A DNA stretch of 64,000 bases. It comes from Nostoc sp. NIES-3756. GTDB taxonomy: Bacteria > Cyanobacteriota > Cyanobacteriia > Cyanobacteriales > Nostocaceae. Positions 45,870 to 54,744 of this stretch are shown here, one piece after another (position 1 is the stretch's first letter; each line of letters starts with the position of its first letter). The translations under genes and the position numbers were made by a program. The notes under the pieces were generated by a model. That model was not told the origin of the DNA, did not search any database, and saw only the letters and a list, made by a program, of their open reading frames with translations. The stretch lies in the NCBI RefSeq assembly GCF_001548375.1, contig NZ_AP017295.1:6090001-6154000 (forward strand), written 5' to 3'.

Positions 45870-48854
45870 GTGGTATTACAAGTACAAACTAGCACCTACG
45901 AAGCTAAAACTCAAGAAATCGCTAGACAATTATTAGCAGCAACTCAAGAAAATCGCTCATTTCTTGCTTCTTTGCGTGACCAAATGCGTTGGGATGACAA
46001 ATTGCTTGCTTGGGCGATGAGTAACCCCGGTTTACGGGTACAGTTATTTCGATTTATTGATACTCTCCCGGCATTACATAGTAAAGCGGAAATTGCCTCA
46101 CATTTACAAGAATATTTAGGTGATGAATCTGTTGAACTTCCAGCTGCTTTGAAGGGGATGCTGAATTTTGCTAACCCTGATTCTATGCCGGGACAGGTGG
46201 CTGCAACTACCGTATCTACAGCAGTTGAGACTTTAGCACATAAATATATTTCTGGGGAAAATATTGGGCAAGTTATTAAGACTGTTGAAAGGCTACGAAA
46301 AGAAAAAATGGCTTTCACCATTGACTTACTTGGTGAGGCGGTAATTACTGAAACTGAGGCGCAATCCTATTTAGAACGCTATCAAGAATTAATTAGTCAA
46401 TTAACTGAAGCTTCTAAGCGTTGGGGCAATATCCCGGCTATTGATGAAGCAGATGGCGAACAGCTATCAAAAGTCCAGGTTTCTGTTAAGTTAACGGCGT
46501 TTTATTCCCAATTTGACCCTTTAGATGCAAAAGGTAGTGAGGAGAGAGTTAGCGATCGCATCCGTACTCTTCTACGCCATGCTAAAACCTTGGGTGCAGC
46601 TATCCATTTTGATATGGAACAGTATGCGTATAAAGACTTAACTCTAAATATTTTGCAAAAAATATTATTAGAAGATGAGTTTCGTCAACGTACAGATATT
46701 GGGATTACTATCCAAGCATATTTAAGAGATAGTGAGCAAGATGCTAGAAATGCGATCGCTTGGTTAAAACAGCGCGGTTATCCTTTAACAATTCGCTTAG
46801 TGAAGGGTGCGTATTGGGATCAGGAAACTATTAAAGCGGCGCAGAAACACTGGCCACAGCCTGTATTTAATGATAAGGCGGCGACTGATGCTAATTTCGA
46901 GACTATAACTCAGTTATTGTTGGAAAATCATCAGTATGTTTATTCTGCCATTGGTAGCCATAATGTGCGATCGCAAGCTTTGGCTATAGCAATTGCGGAA
47001 ACTTTGAATGTTCCCCGGCGGCGGTTTGAAATGCAGGTGCTTTATGGGATGGGGGATAAGTTAGCGAAGGCTTTGGTTGATCGGGGGTATAGGGTAAGGG
47101 TTTACTGTCCTTATGGTGAGTTATTGCCGGGGATGGCTTATCTGATTCGGCGTTTGTTGGAAAATACGGCAAATAGTTCTTTTCTACGGCAGAATTTGGA
47201 GAATCGACCCGTTGAGGAGTTGCTTGCAGCCCCGAAGATTGATTTAGCTCACGCAAAGGCGCAGAGGCGCAAAGAGGAAGAGGAAGGTTTTGTGGGGGCG
47301 GCGGATACTGATTATGCGGAGGAGGAGGAAAGGAAGGAAGCGGCGCAGGCTTTTACAAAGGTGCGTGGAGAGTTGGGAAGGAGTTATTCACCTCTCATTA
47401 ATGGGGAGTATGTGCAGACGGCTGAGGTGATTGATTCTGTTAATCCTTCTAATTTTAGTGAGGTGATAGGGAAGGTTGGATTAATTAATGTGGAACAGGC
47501 GGAAGCAGCGATGCAGGCGGCTAAGGCAGCGTTTCCTGGTTGGCGGCGGACTCCTGTGAAGGAACGGGCAGATATTTTGCGTCGGGCGGCTGATTTGATG
47601 GAACAGCGTCGGGCGGAATTATCAGCTTGGATAGTTTTGGAGGTGGGTAAGGCTGTTAAGGAAGCGGATGCTGAGGTTTCGGAGGCGATAGATTTTTGTC
47701 GCTATTATGCCGAGGAGATGGAACGGTTATATCAAGGTATAAATTATGATGTAGCTGGAGAGACAAATCGTTATATCTACCAGCCAAGAGGCATTGCGGT
47801 AGTGATTTCTCCTTGGAATTTTCCTCTGGCGATCGCCTGTGGGATGACTGTTGCTGCCTTGGTTACAGGCAACTGTACTCTGTTGAAGCCTGCGGAAACT
47901 TCTTCTGTAATTACCGCTAAACTAACAGAAATTTTAGTAGAGGCTGGTATTCCTAAAGGTGTATTTCAATACGTACCCGGTAAGGGTTCGCAAGTTGGTG
48001 CTTATTTAGTAAGTCATCCTGACACTCATCTAATTGCTTTTACTGGTTCTCAGGAAGTTGGTTGTCGCATTTATGCGGAAGCAGCTACCCTCAAGCCTTT
48101 ACAAAGGCACATGAAACGGGTAATTGCGGAGATGGGTGGTAAGAATGCCATCATTGTTGATGAGAGTGCAGATTTAGATCAGGCTGTTGTCGGGGTGGTG
48201 CAGTCAGCCTTTGGTTACAGTGGACAAAAATGTTCTGCTTGTTCGCGGGTGGTGGTAGTAGAAGCCATCTACGATGCTTTTGTGCGGCGTGTGGTGGAAG
48301 CTACCAAGTCTCTGAATATTGGTGAGGCGGAGTTACCAAGTACCCAAGTAGGCCCGGTAATTGACGCTAATGCCCGCGATCGCATCCGCGAGTATATTGA
48401 AAAGGGTAAGGCAGAATCTCAGGTGGCGTTAGAGTTAAGCGCACCTGAACATGGTTATTTTATCGGCCCAGTCATCTTTAGCGAAGTTCCACCCAATGGG
48501 ACAATTGCCCAACAAGAGATTTTTGGCCCTGTGTTGGCGGTAATTAAAGCTAAGGATTTTGCCCAGGCTTTAGCAATTGCTAATGGTACTGACTACGCCT
48601 TAACTGGTGGACTTTATTCTCGTACACCTTCCCACATTCAACAGGCACAGGAAGAGTTTGAGGTCGGTAACTTATATATCAACCGTAACATTACAGGGGC
48701 GATCGTTGGTAGACAGCCTTTTGGTGGCTTTAAGCTTTCTGGTGTCGGTTCCAAAGCCGGTGGCCCTGATTATCTGTTACAGTTCCTAGAACCACGGACA
48801 ATTACAGAGAATATCCAGCGTCAAGGTTTTGCACCGATTGAAGGTGTAGATTAA
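45870..48854 (+). CDS. putA: Bifunctional proline dehydrogenase / P5C dehydrogenase (PutA-like)
   Basis: GTG start at 45870 is favoured by CAGGAG 9 bp upstream, giving 994 residues; a TTG at 45849 lies in frame. The FAD-dependent proline dehydrogenase barrel covers about 60-455 (LVKGAYWD, RRFEMQVLYGMGDKLAKAL). The NAD-dependent aldehyde dehydrogenase covers about 495-985 (VISPWNFPLAI, IAFTGSQEVG, FGYSGQKCSACSRVVV with catalytic Cys). Together they oxidise proline to glutamate. There is no ribbon-helix-helix DNA-binding domain, so not a trifunctional PutA. Between the domains residues about 462-492 are low-complexity Glu/Lys/Arg/Ala, written by a dispersed DNA repeat (47249-47275). Confidence 0.93.
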   Translation: MVLQVQTSTYEAKTQEIARQLLAATQENRSFLASLRDQMRWDDKLLAWAMSNPGLRVQLFRFIDTLPALHSKAEIASHLQEYLGDESVELPAALKGMLNFANPDSMPGQVAATTVSTAVETLAHKYISGENIGQVIKTVERLRKEKMAFTIDLLGEAVITETEAQSYLERYQELISQLTEASKRWGNIPAIDEADGEQLSKVQVSVKLTAFYSQFDPLDAKGSEERVSDRIRTLLRHAKTLGAAIHFDMEQYAYKDLTLNILQKILLEDEFRQRTDIGITIQAYLRDSEQDARNAIAWLKQRGYPLTIRLVKGAYWDQETIKAAQKHWPQPVFNDKAATDANFETITQLLLENHQYVYSAIGSHNVRSQALAIAIAETLNVPRRRFEMQVLYGMGDKLAKALVDRGYRVRVYCPYGELLPGMAYLIRRLLENTANSSFLRQNLENRPVEELLAAPKIDLAHAKAQRRKEEEEGFVGAADTDYAEEEERKEAAQAFTKVRGELGRSYSPLINGEYVQTAEVIDSVNPSNFSEVIGKVGLINVEQAEAAMQAAKAAFPGWRRTPVKERADILRRAADLMEQRRAELSAWIVLEVGKAVKEADAEVSEAIDFCRYYAEEMERLYQGINYDVAGETNRYIYQPRGIAVVISPWNFPLAIACGMTVAALVTGNCTLLKPAETSSVITAKLTEILVEAGIPKGVFQYVPGKGSQVGAYLVSHPDTHLIAFTGSQEVGCRIYAEAATLKPLQRHMKRVIAEMGGKNAIIVDESADLDQAVVGVVQSAFGYSGQKCSACSRVVVVEAIYDAFVRRVVEATKSLNIGEAELPSTQVGPVIDANARDRIREYIEKGKAESQVALELSAPEHGYFIGPVIFSEVPPNGTIAQQEIFGPVLAVIKAKDFAQALAIANGTDYALTGGLYSRTPSHIQQAQEEFEVGNLYINRNITGAIVGRQPFGGFKLSGVGSKAGGPDYLLQFLEPRTITENIQRQGFAPIEGVD
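47249..47275. repeat. Dispersed CACGCAAAGGCGCAGAGGCGC repeat inside putA
   Basis: The sequence CTCACGCAAAGGCGCAGAGG and the following GCGCAAAG is an intergenic dispersed word of cyanobacteria; here it lies in frame in the linker and encodes LAHAKAQRRKE. A related copy is near 63436-63480. Confidence 0.7.
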
Positions 48855-48913
48855 AGAAAGTATAAACATAGGTGGGGCATTTGCCCTACCTGTATAAATA
48901 ATGAGAAATTATC

Positions 48914-49060
48914 ATGTCAGATCTGATAATTAGAATTGCTAAAATACCAGAAGAATTTCCGGCGATCGCCTAAATTAGACAAACAGTATTTCAGGAAGAA
49001 GTAGGAAACATATTTGAGGAAGTTGATATTCCTTACATAAGTATGTGGACACAATTATTT
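48914..49060 (+). pseudogene. GNAT acetyltransferase N-terminal remnant
   Basis: The ATG at 48914 opens a frame reading MSDLIIRIAKIPEEFPAIA, a TAA stop, then IRQTVFQEEVGNIFEEVDIPY. The text IRQTVFQEE is the typical start of a GNAT N-acetyltransferase. The rest is missing; a hairpin repeat at 49071 follows. No functional product is expected. Confidence 0.55.
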
Positions 49061-49070
49061 AGAAAACGCA

Positions 49071-49127
49071 TTTCGACTGCGCTCAATGCTCGATACCAGA
49101 GAAGACGAGGGTTGAGCGCAGTCGAAA
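49071..49127. repeat. Hairpin repeat with perfect 16-bp arms TTTCGACTGCGCTCAA
   Basis: TTTCGACTGCGCTCAA at 49071-49086 pairs exactly with TTGAGCGCAGTCGAAA at 49112-49127, 25-nt loop. It adjoins the GNAT remnant, as if inserted into it. The remaining sequence up to 49395 is AT rich with no ORF seen. Confidence 0.8.
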
Positions 49128-49395
49128 CCCGGCAACTTCTTTTTTAGTTTAATTTAGTGCTTCTACTTAGAAATCAGAGAGATAATCCGATTTTAAATAT
49201 TTAAAGTTCAGAATATCTCTGCCATCTACTATTAATTCTAAAGAAAATATAAACACTTATTTGTTTTATAAGTAAATTTTAATACTGATAAAACATTGTA
49301 ATTAAGTTTATATTGTATAAAGATACTTTTAGTACATCTATTAAAAAACCTACTAGTCAGTTACATTAGGTATAAACTGGAAGAAGCGTAAGTTC

Positions 49396-50106
49396 TTGAA
49401 AGTAAGCCACCGTTTGCAAGCAACAGAAATTAAGGACAAGCTCCATTCCCTGATTGAGCAGGCATCATCGATAGATCCTAACTTAGCCAGGAAATTGAGT
49501 GAAATTAATCGCTGGGTAAAAAATATTAAGCCAGGTTCTCTAACAGCAAAACCATACGTTTCGGCATTTCTTTTAGAAGTAATTACTGACTCTACCATTT
49601 GGCTGATAATTCAATCTTTACCTTCACTAGAAGAAAAACAAGCCAAATTCGAGCAAATGACACCTAATGAGAGATATTGGTACGGTTATTTATTTCCCAA
49701 ATGGATTAATGCTAGTGATTCCAAGTTCTACATTTGGAAACAAAAATTGATGGCGGGAGAGTTTAATCAAGTCGATGATGATATCATTAAAGCTATAGCG
49801 CAAGATATCACTAATAGAGACGGGAGTTTTTGGCAGCGCTATATTGCAGACCTTTCTATGGCAACAGATTTGATTGTTAGTAATCATAACCAACAACCAT
49901 TGTGTATTCAAGTGACCAGCGTTAGTAAAGAATTGCACCAGCAGAAATGCCAAGCTTGGGAGAACACATTGCGATCGTGGAATATCAAAAGAGGATTGTT
50001 TTTAAGTTACAACCCTCAAGATACGAATTTTGTTAATCAGTTAGTCAACATAGCACTATATAACAGTGACTACCTTGCAGGTGGTAAATATCTCAATTTC
50101 TCTTAA
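49396..50106 (+). CDS. Hypothetical protein, possible PD-(D/E)XK-like fold
   Basis: A 236-residue protein starting at TTG; start is uncertain because no good ribosome-binding site is seen except GGAAGAAG about 14 bp upstream. The first 100 residues look helical. Residues about 150-180 read ATDLIVSNHNQQPLCIQVTS, an Asp strand followed by a Q-V-T strand where nucleases have E-x-K, so if it is a nuclease fold it may be inactive or changed. Small basic/aromatic C-terminus. The next gene lies 70 bp downstream on the same strand. I do not recognise the family. Confidence 0.55.
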   Translation: MKVSHRLQATEIKDKLHSLIEQASSIDPNLARKLSEINRWVKNIKPGSLTAKPYVSAFLLEVITDSTIWLIIQSLPSLEEKQAKFEQMTPNERYWYGYLFPKWINASDSKFYIWKQKLMAGEFNQVDDDIIKAIAQDITNRDGSFWQRYIADLSMATDLIVSNHNQQPLCIQVTSVSKELHQQKCQAWENTLRSWNIKRGLFLSYNPQDTNFVNQLVNIALYNSDYLAGGKYLNFS

Positions 50107-50176
50107 TTTTATTCAAAAATCTGATACTGATATTTCCGTTTTCACCTATTAATTTATCTGCTAATCACAGCTTGAT

Positions 50177-50608
50177 ATGGCTAACTACAAAGAAACCAAT
50201 AGCTACAACTCTCAGGTGGACGAATTGACAGAAGTATTAGCAACAGCCAGAAGAATGCAGCAAGACTGGCTAAAATATGGGGTTGATTATGTACATCTTT
50301 ACATTGAAGATGTTGATAGTGACTGGTTAGAATCATGGAGAGATGAAGAAATATTGACTAGTTTTATACTAGATAAAATCAAAGAATTTTTGGTAAGTGA
50401 TGATCCTGTAGCTAAGAGATTAAGGCAGCATTTAGGAGAACGTTCACTTTTTGAAATAGCAGTTAACCTAGAGGAATGTTGGCATATTTCTTCAGCCAAT
50501 GAAAGGTTAACTGCTGTAAAACATTTACTAGCAGATACTAAAACATCTGAGATAGAAATATCTAATTTAGCAGCTAGTTTGTTGCAAAGAATATCAGAAA
50601 TTTTGTAA
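50177..50608 (+). CDS. Hypothetical acidic helical protein paired with the preceding gene
   Basis: A 143-residue protein, Asp/Glu rich and predicted all-helical (TEVLATARRMQQDWLKYGVDYVHLYIEDV...). No cysteines beyond one, no signal peptide and no recognised domain. Being small, acidic and just downstream of a DNA-fold-like gene it could be an antitoxin, regulator or immunity protein, but nothing in sequence proves it. Converges on a secreted-protein gene. Confidence 0.55.
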   Translation: MANYKETNSYNSQVDELTEVLATARRMQQDWLKYGVDYVHLYIEDVDSDWLESWRDEEILTSFILDKIKEFLVSDDPVAKRLRQHLGERSLFEIAVNLEECWHISSANERLTAVKHLLADTKTSEIEISNLAASLLQRISEIL

Positions 50609-50615
50609 CTTAGAA

Positions 50616-51050
50616 TTATCGGATAGGTACAGCTTGCAACTGTTGTACATGGTTTTTGAATATATACCATGTTTGATTTGTACGATTACAAGGTAGTGGT
50701 GCATCAAAAGTTACTGTATAGTAATCTCTGAGTCTCTCAACTCGGTTCCCTTCTTGGTATTGAGTAGTACTATTTCTATTATCGTTAATAGTTGCAACAA
50801 AAAACTTTTCGCCTGTTCTGACTCCACATTTTTTGGTATTGTCTGTAATTTCCGTTGACTGGCGAAACCAATTTTCTTGTAACTTGAAAGTTGTACCCCC
50901 AGCAACAGTTACCCGTAAAATCCTAATCACAGGGACACTTGTAGTTTGAGGATAAGCAGCGTTAGGAGTCATTACACCCAACGACGTAGCTACAATACCT
51001 AAGCAACAAATCAATTTTTGGGGATGCAGCCTGGCGTTACTAATAAACAT
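50616..51050 (-). CDS. Secreted or periplasmic hypothetical protein
   Basis: From ATG 51050, 144 residues; the frame opens at 51086. Residues about 1-38 form a signal peptide (basic start, core LICCLGIVATSLGVM, cut near NAAYPQ). The mature part is rich in Thr, Arg, Val and has two cysteines (KKCGVR and PCNRT), perhaps disulphide-linked. SH3-like or beta-rich fold is possible. Not recognised. Confidence 0.6.
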   Translation of the reverse strand: MFISNARLHPQKLICCLGIVATSLGVMTPNAAYPQTTSVPVIRILRVTVAGGTTFKLQENWFRQSTEITDNTKKCGVRTGEKFFVATINDNRNSTTQYQEGNRVERLRDYYTVTFDAPLPCNRTNQTWYIFKNHVQQLQAVPIR

Positions 51051-51266
51051 TGAGATTAACCTAAGTTTAAGTATTACGTACAGCATTTATAGCATGATTT
51101 TACACTAACATTGACTATACTTAGATAGGTCAAATGCCGTGATCTATAAAAAATCATTTTTGCCCCTATAAGACTACAAAAAATTTATACATCTTTCCGA
51201 AGTTTTCCCATTGGAGTTTTTATGTAGTGCATAAGAACTTGGAAGAAGCGATTTAAACAAAGTCTT

Positions 51267-52058
51267 ATGCAGCGTTCATCACCAACAGCAGAAATTTTTA
51301 AGGAACTGGTTCACGTTCAAACCAACACAGCTTTTGCGATATCACCGAACCTATCGCTAATTTCTATTGGTAAACCTAATGAACAAAAGCCTCCAGATAT
51401 TGATGTTTCCGGTTTACCAGATTCTGATGTAGTTTCCCGTATTCACGCACAAGTCTGGATAAGTGGGGATGAATACTATATAACCGATTTAGGTAGTTCC
51501 AATGGTACTTATGTTAATGGGGTTAAACTGCAACCTAAAGTATTTTCTACCTTAAACCCCGGAGACAGAATTGCACTCGGACAAGGAGATAAAGTAACTT
51601 TTTTATTTAGAATTAAACAAAGTAGTACATCTAATACAAGTAACTTCACGCCAAACTCTGCACCAACTAGAATTACATCACCTACAACTATCGTAGAAGA
51701 AGGTGAAGTAGCCTTTGCCAATAAATTGATTGGTTTAGGGTTGATACTAACAGGCGTGACATTTTTAAGTACAAGCCTTTATGTGAGTATTTATTTCCGT
51801 AGTACACCCGCAATTTTACTATGTATAGCTGGTGTAGTAGCCCTCAACTGGGGTGGACGTGATAATCGGATACTAGGCTGGGTAATTATAGGTATAGGGA
51901 TTGCTTTGTTTATCTCCAGTGGTGTAATTATCGGTTCCGTATCACTGTTTTCTTTGCTGATTTCATTCGCTGCAATCTCCTGTGGTATTCAATTGTTGAC
52001 AACAGGTAAAGTGTTTAACTTTAATCCGCTTACATTCCAACAAGGAGTTAAAAAGTGA
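51267..52058 (+). CDS. FHA-domain membrane protein
   Basis: A 263-residue protein. The FHA domain spans about 25-115, with SRIHAQVW and DLGSSNGTYVNGVKL, the residues that bind phosphothreonine. A short Ser/Thr linker follows, then four to five membrane helices at about 153-250. It probably senses phosphorylated partners at the membrane, possibly from Hanks-type kinases such as the one at 8.4-10.4 kb, though that link is inference. Confidence 0.85.
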   Translation: MQRSSPTAEIFKELVHVQTNTAFAISPNLSLISIGKPNEQKPPDIDVSGLPDSDVVSRIHAQVWISGDEYYITDLGSSNGTYVNGVKLQPKVFSTLNPGDRIALGQGDKVTFLFRIKQSSTSNTSNFTPNSAPTRITSPTTIVEEGEVAFANKLIGLGLILTGVTFLSTSLYVSIYFRSTPAILLCIAGVVALNWGGRDNRILGWVIIGIGIALFISSGVIIGSVSLFSLLISFAAISCGIQLLTTGKVFNFNPLTFQQGVKK

Positions 52059-52340
52059 AAACTATGATTGCTTATCGTTAGATACTTGTCCTGCAATAAA
52101 TTTTAAGGCCACAGCACCAGCGATCGCACCCCATTCGAGAAACAGATTTTTATCTAACCAGTCAGTAATGCTGGGGATAACTTGATGGTTAAAATCTCCG
52201 TTGATTCTTTCCTCTTCTTCCACAGGTTCATAAAAATTGAATTATTGATATCTGCAATAAAAAATTGCTTGTATCCCTCTTCTGTCACTTTCCGATTATT
52301 CTGAATAAAAGGATGAAAAGAAAAAACTCTGGAAGGTAAG
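52059..52340 (-). pseudogene. Frameshifted gene remnant on the minus strand
   Basis: On the minus strand one frame reads FIQNNRKVTEEGYKQFF and INNSIF, and after a frame change near 52240 another frame reads FYEPVEEEERINGDFNHQV, continuing to LFLEWGAIAGAVALKF and a stop near 52060. The two halves join to a sensible text of about 85 residues. Origin not recognised; the gene is broken. Confidence 0.5.
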
Positions 52341-52347
52341 CAGGGCA

Positions 52348-52479
52348 ATGGATGTAGAATTACAAATCCTCAAACATTTGGCAAGAGATGCTCACCCAAC
52401 AGTTGCGCTCGTAGATGAATATTGTGCAGAGTATAAAAACCTGTTCAAAGAGGTAAGAAATTATGAGTGCTTTAAATAA
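52348..52479 (+). pseudogene. IS701-type transposase N-terminal remnant
   Basis: A 43-codon frame, MDVELQILKHLARDAHPTVA and VDEYCAEYKNLFKEVRNYECFK, ends in TAA at 52477. It resembles the start of IS701-family transposases (MDVELQILKHL...). The rest is gone; a MITE-like element starts 5 bp after the stop. Not functional. Confidence 0.6.
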
Positions 52480-52483
52480 CCTG

Positions 52484-52574
52484 AGTTCGGGATAAGCTGA
52501 AAAGCTGATGCTCACGTTGGCTACAACACCTATTCTTTCGTGGAAAGAATAAGAAAATAGCCTTAACCCGAACT
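52484..52574. mobile_element. 91-bp MITE-like element
   Basis: Ends AGTTCGGGATAAGCT and AGCCTTAACCCGAACT form imperfect terminal inverted repeats (about 14 of 16). Inside is a perfect hairpin TATTCTTTC-GTG-GAAAGAATA. No ORF. It is nested in a stretch of decayed sequence. Confidence 0.6.
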
Positions 52575-52689
52575 GACATTAGAATATGGTTTTCGGCAGT
52601 GTAAACAGGAACTGGGCTGGACAGATTACAGGTTTACAAATTTCCAACATATTGAGAGATGGTGGGAGATAATTTTTTGTATCTACACA

Positions 52690-52986
52690 ATGATTAGTTT
52701 AAGTTCTCCACCTTTCTTATCCTTAAATCAAGCTCCTCAAGTTGAAACAGAGGTACAAGACAGTATTTGTATTGATTGTGTAGATTTTTCTAATCATCAA
52801 CATTGGAATCATGATTCTGGATGGAAGAATACTTTATATAATCTTCGTTTAATTGTTCAACCTCTCTTATTATTTTGGTTGATTTATCCCTGGCTCGATG
52901 TTTTCCCCAATTCCGATTTATTACTTGGATTTAATCACCTAATTTCTACAATGAACCAATTTAAACCTTTTTTCTCTTCTGGCTAA
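52690..52986 (+). CDS. Small hypothetical membrane protein
   Basis: A 98-residue ORF with one hydrophobic segment at about 57-75 (LIVQPLLLFWLIYPWLDVF). Two cysteines near residue 28 (ICIDCVDF). It lies inside the inverted-repeat interval with remnants on both sides, so it may itself be remnant coding. Start ATG has no clear ribosome-binding site. Unrecognised. Confidence 0.35.
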   Translation: MISLSSPPFLSLNQAPQVETEVQDSICIDCVDFSNHQHWNHDSGWKNTLYNLRLIVQPLLLFWLIYPWLDVFPNSDLLLGFNHLISTMNQFKPFFSSG

Positions 52987-53133
52987 TTTCAGTTATTTAC
53001 TACTTGCTTATTTCGGAAAGTGACAGAAGAGGGTTATCTATTAAAATTATTTAGATATAATTAACAGCAAAATTTATTAGTTTTTACTAAAAACTTACTC
53101 TATAAAATTTTATGAACAATTTTTTTTAGAAAC

Positions 53134-53697
53134 TTATCTACCGAAGATTTTGTCTACGGTAATATTAACATCAGGAAAGCCAGAAATCGATAAATTTTGA
53201 CCGCTAGTAAATTTCTGTATCTGTTGATATCCTGCGGTTGTTGGTTGTTGGTAAACTTCCACCACTTGCGCGTTAATATCTACTAACCAAATTTCAGTTA
53301 TATTTGCCTCTGCATATAGAGTAATTTTCTCTTCTCGGTCATATATGACAGTTGTATCAGCAACTTCAATTAATAAGAAAATATCTTCAGGTTGAGGATG
53401 TGCGTTTTCATAAAAATCATCACGGGGTTTGAGTAAAGCTACATCTAGCTGGGGTTCTGAATTATCGTTCAAAGCCACCGGATTTTGAGCAGCAACTATT
53501 ACTAGTTTTTCTAACAACTGTACTAATAAATTAACCAGGCGATTTACACAAGCCGCATGTTTTGTCCCAATTGGTGACATTTCAATAATTTCTCCCCTGA
53601 TCAACTCTACTCTGTCATTCTCTGTGAGAATACCCGACTCAACCATTTTGTGGTATTGCTGCACTGTGAATTTTCGCCTTAGCAGTTGTACAGTCAT
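53134..53697 (-). CDS. Uma2-family (DUF820) PD-(D/E)XK nuclease-like protein
   Basis: From ATG 53697 (GGAGATG just upstream) 187 residues; ORF opens at 53709. FTVQQYHKMVESGILTENDRVELIRGEI, then QLDVALLKPRDD and EDIFLLIEVADTTVIYDREEK. Here the PD position is Q-L-D-V and the E-V-A-D site has no Lys. Third Uma2 gene in this window. Function unknown. Confidence 0.82.
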   Translation of the reverse strand: MTVQLLRRKFTVQQYHKMVESGILTENDRVELIRGEIIEMSPIGTKHAACVNRLVNLLVQLLEKLVIVAAQNPVALNDNSEPQLDVALLKPRDDFYENAHPQPEDIFLLIEVADTTVIYDREEKITLYAEANITEIWLVDINAQVVEVYQQPTTAGYQQIQKFTSGQNLSISGFPDVNITVDKIFGR

Positions 53698-53784
53698 AAT
53701 CATCTCCACTGTTGCTTGTATCTTTATTATGGAGTAAGCAATGCTGAGAAATTATCAAAGTAAGAAGTTTAACGCCAATCAAGG

Positions 53785-54240
53785 TTACTTTGTATAACAA
53801 AAAGAACTAGGTATAGATGAGGAACAGTACATGAGATGATTATAAATAAGTGAAATTACCATCATCACGTAAAGCCCACCTATTATCCATAAAAACCACT
53901 TTGTTTTTAGTTTTATAAACCACCTAAATGCAAATGTACTTGTGATAAAGCTACTAACAATACCGCCAAAAGCGATGAAAATAGTGGTCATCAGTACAAC
54001 CAAGGAGCCAAGTCCACCACCACCTCCCCATGACTCTAAAGAGCCTGGAGTAGTAATGGGTGGTGTAATGCACACAAGGATAGAACCTAAAAAAGAACCG
54101 ACTATACTCACATATATTGTGTCTTGTATACGTCGTCTAATCGCTCCTATCACCAAACCAATGATAGAACCAAAGATGACTGCAAACAAAATGCTTAAAA
54201 AGGTATGACTAATGAGGCGAGAAAAAATAAAAGCAATCAT
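53785..54240 (-). CDS. Hypothetical membrane protein
   Basis: A 151-residue protein with about four membrane helices (SILFAVIFGSIIGLVIGAI, TIYVSIVGSFLGSILVCIT, LVVLMTTIFIAFGGIVSSF, FLWIIGGLYVMMVISLIY). A GGGGGLGS loop lies in the middle. No family recognised; might be a small transporter-like or stress protein. Confidence 0.6.
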   Translation of the reverse strand: MIAFIFSRLISHTFLSILFAVIFGSIIGLVIGAIRRRIQDTIYVSIVGSFLGSILVCITPPITTPGSLESWGGGGGLGSLVVLMTTIFIAFGGIVSSFITSTFAFRWFIKLKTKWFLWIIGGLYVMMVISLIYNHLMYCSSSIPSSFCYTK

Positions 54241-54564
54241 TTACTCAGAATTATCGATATTTAATTAGCCATGTTTAAAGCCTAAAAGCCTTTTCAATAT
54301 GGCATAAGTGGTTAAATTAGATTATCCAGTAAAATTAGGCGATCGCACAAGTAGTCATTTTCTTGGTATAGCTAGGGTTTCTCTTACTTACGCACCCTTG
54401 TCTCTTGATAATGAAAGAGGTAGGTTAAATTGGCGATCGCATCAATGTAAGGTGTAGAAAAATTATCACTGTGGTTTGATCTTCAAACTGCTTAAATACT
54501 GAGAAGTCATCCGTTAAGGCAATAGAGCGAGAGAAATCTATACACCGCTTTTTGCCACACCCAC

Positions 54565-54744
54565 TTAATATGTACTGAAAGCTAAGTTTTGATTTAATCT
54601 TTTGCTGATAATTTCTAGAACTTTAGCTTCATAAAACTGGCAAGCTGTGTAACCCAACGCATAAATCATCACTGCATTAGAACTAGCGCCAATAACAGCA
54701 CCTGCTAATGGCATATTTCTCAGTAAACCCAGATCTGCTTTAAT
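54565..54744 (-). pseudogene. DUF697/EcsC-like protein fragment
   Basis: The minus strand reads IKADLGLLRNMPLAGAVIGA, then ASSNAVMIYALGYTACQFYE and a stop at 54565. It resembles the C-terminal part of DUF697-like GTPase-associated membrane proteins (GAxIGAxxNAxxxxxLGxxAxxYYE). There is no N-terminal part upstream. A truncated gene. The rest of 54241-54999 holds only repeats. Confidence 0.5.

Larger units (their letters stand above)
52276..53033. repeat. Pair of 20-bp inverted repeats enclosing about 720 bp
   Basis: CCCTCTTCTGTCACTTTCCG at 52276-52295 is the exact reverse complement of CGGAAAGTGACAGAAGAGGG at 53014-53033. Both copies encode KVTEEGY on their coding strands, so one gene fragment appears on both sides in opposite orientation. 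A rearrangement or inversion may have produced it. Confidence 0.65.
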
